Origin: VBAS01 sp964444975
GTDB taxonomy: Bacteria > Bacteroidota > Bacteroidia > Chitinophagales > Chitinophagaceae
Length of the DNA: 22,547 nucleotides
Direction: 5' to 3'
NCBI GenBank assembly: GCA_964444975.1
Contig: CAYUJD010000064.1
Location: forward strand, 1 to 22,547
Part shown: positions 22,476 to 22,547 of the stretch, one piece after another
Layout: each line of letters starts with the position of its first letter
Numbering within the stretch: position 1 is the first letter of the stretch
The notes under the pieces: generated by a model
The model's input: only the letters and a program-made list of their open reading frames with translations
Database searches by the model: none
What the model was told of the DNA's origin: nothing
Position numbers and translations under genes: made by a program

Positions 22476-22547
22476 CAGTCTCCCTTACAAATAAATGGGG
22501 TCTTCCTGTAAATTCTAAGAGGGCCATTTGAGTTAAAAATCCAGATG

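Overview
The window looks like a chromosomal segment of a Bacteroidota bacterium, most probably a Chitinophagaceae-like lineage. The signs are exact TAnnTTTG promoter boxes (one with a TTTG box exactly 19 bases upstream), weak or absent Shine-Dalgarno sequences, an outer-membrane beta-barrel protein of the PorT/OMP_b-brl type, a GSII plus GSIII glutamine synthetase pair, an efp-accB-accC cluster, and AT-rich intergenic word repeats. The family assignment is inference; the phylum is well supported. I see no tRNA, rRNA, CRISPR array, phage or IS transposase.

Layout. 1-465 (-): an outer-membrane beta-barrel gene broken by a frameshift and cut by the window edge. 668-4848 (-): purL, rfaD/hldD and proC, all on one strand and separated by repeat-rich spacers. 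5129-6412 (+): a polytopic membrane protein of Wzy/EpsG or GT-C character. 6580-9934 (+): glnII and glnN, each with its own promoter signal and terminator. 10070-12777 (-): efp-accB-accC, with a consensus promoter in front of efp. 12912-14849 (+): an exported thioredoxin-like protein, malate dehydrogenase and a 36-residue single-span membrane peptide. 14894-15880 (-): a GT9 heptosyltransferase-like enzyme. 15985-19382 (-): a tight transporter/membrane operon of a DAACS symporter, a DedA protein and an MFS transporter. 19575-22475 (+): an APC-type amino-acid permease, yebC and a DCC-family thiol oxidoreductase.

How the genes fit together. Most are housekeeping. Nitrogen assimilation and amino-acid handling are represented by two glutamine synthetases, proC, the DAACS symporter and the APC permease. 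Envelope biogenesis is represented by rfaD (ADP-heptose supply), the GT9 enzyme (possible heptose transfer), the polymerase-like membrane protein and DedA. Fatty-acid initiation is represented by accB/accC. EF-P and YebC both act in translation; some YebC/TACO1-family members have been linked to proline-rich stalling, as EF-P is.

The least ordinary material is in the small-scale structure. A 36-base two-tier hairpin occurs twice, at 596-631 and 21997-22032. The second copy lies between the end of yebC and a diverged 33-base duplicate of that gene's last ten codons plus stop. Low-complexity intergenic words form palindromes between purL/rfaD and accB/accC, and a tract of the same kind appears to have entered rfaD in frame. 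EF-P has a loop unlike the canonical KPGKG type. I found no clearly new multi-gene system.
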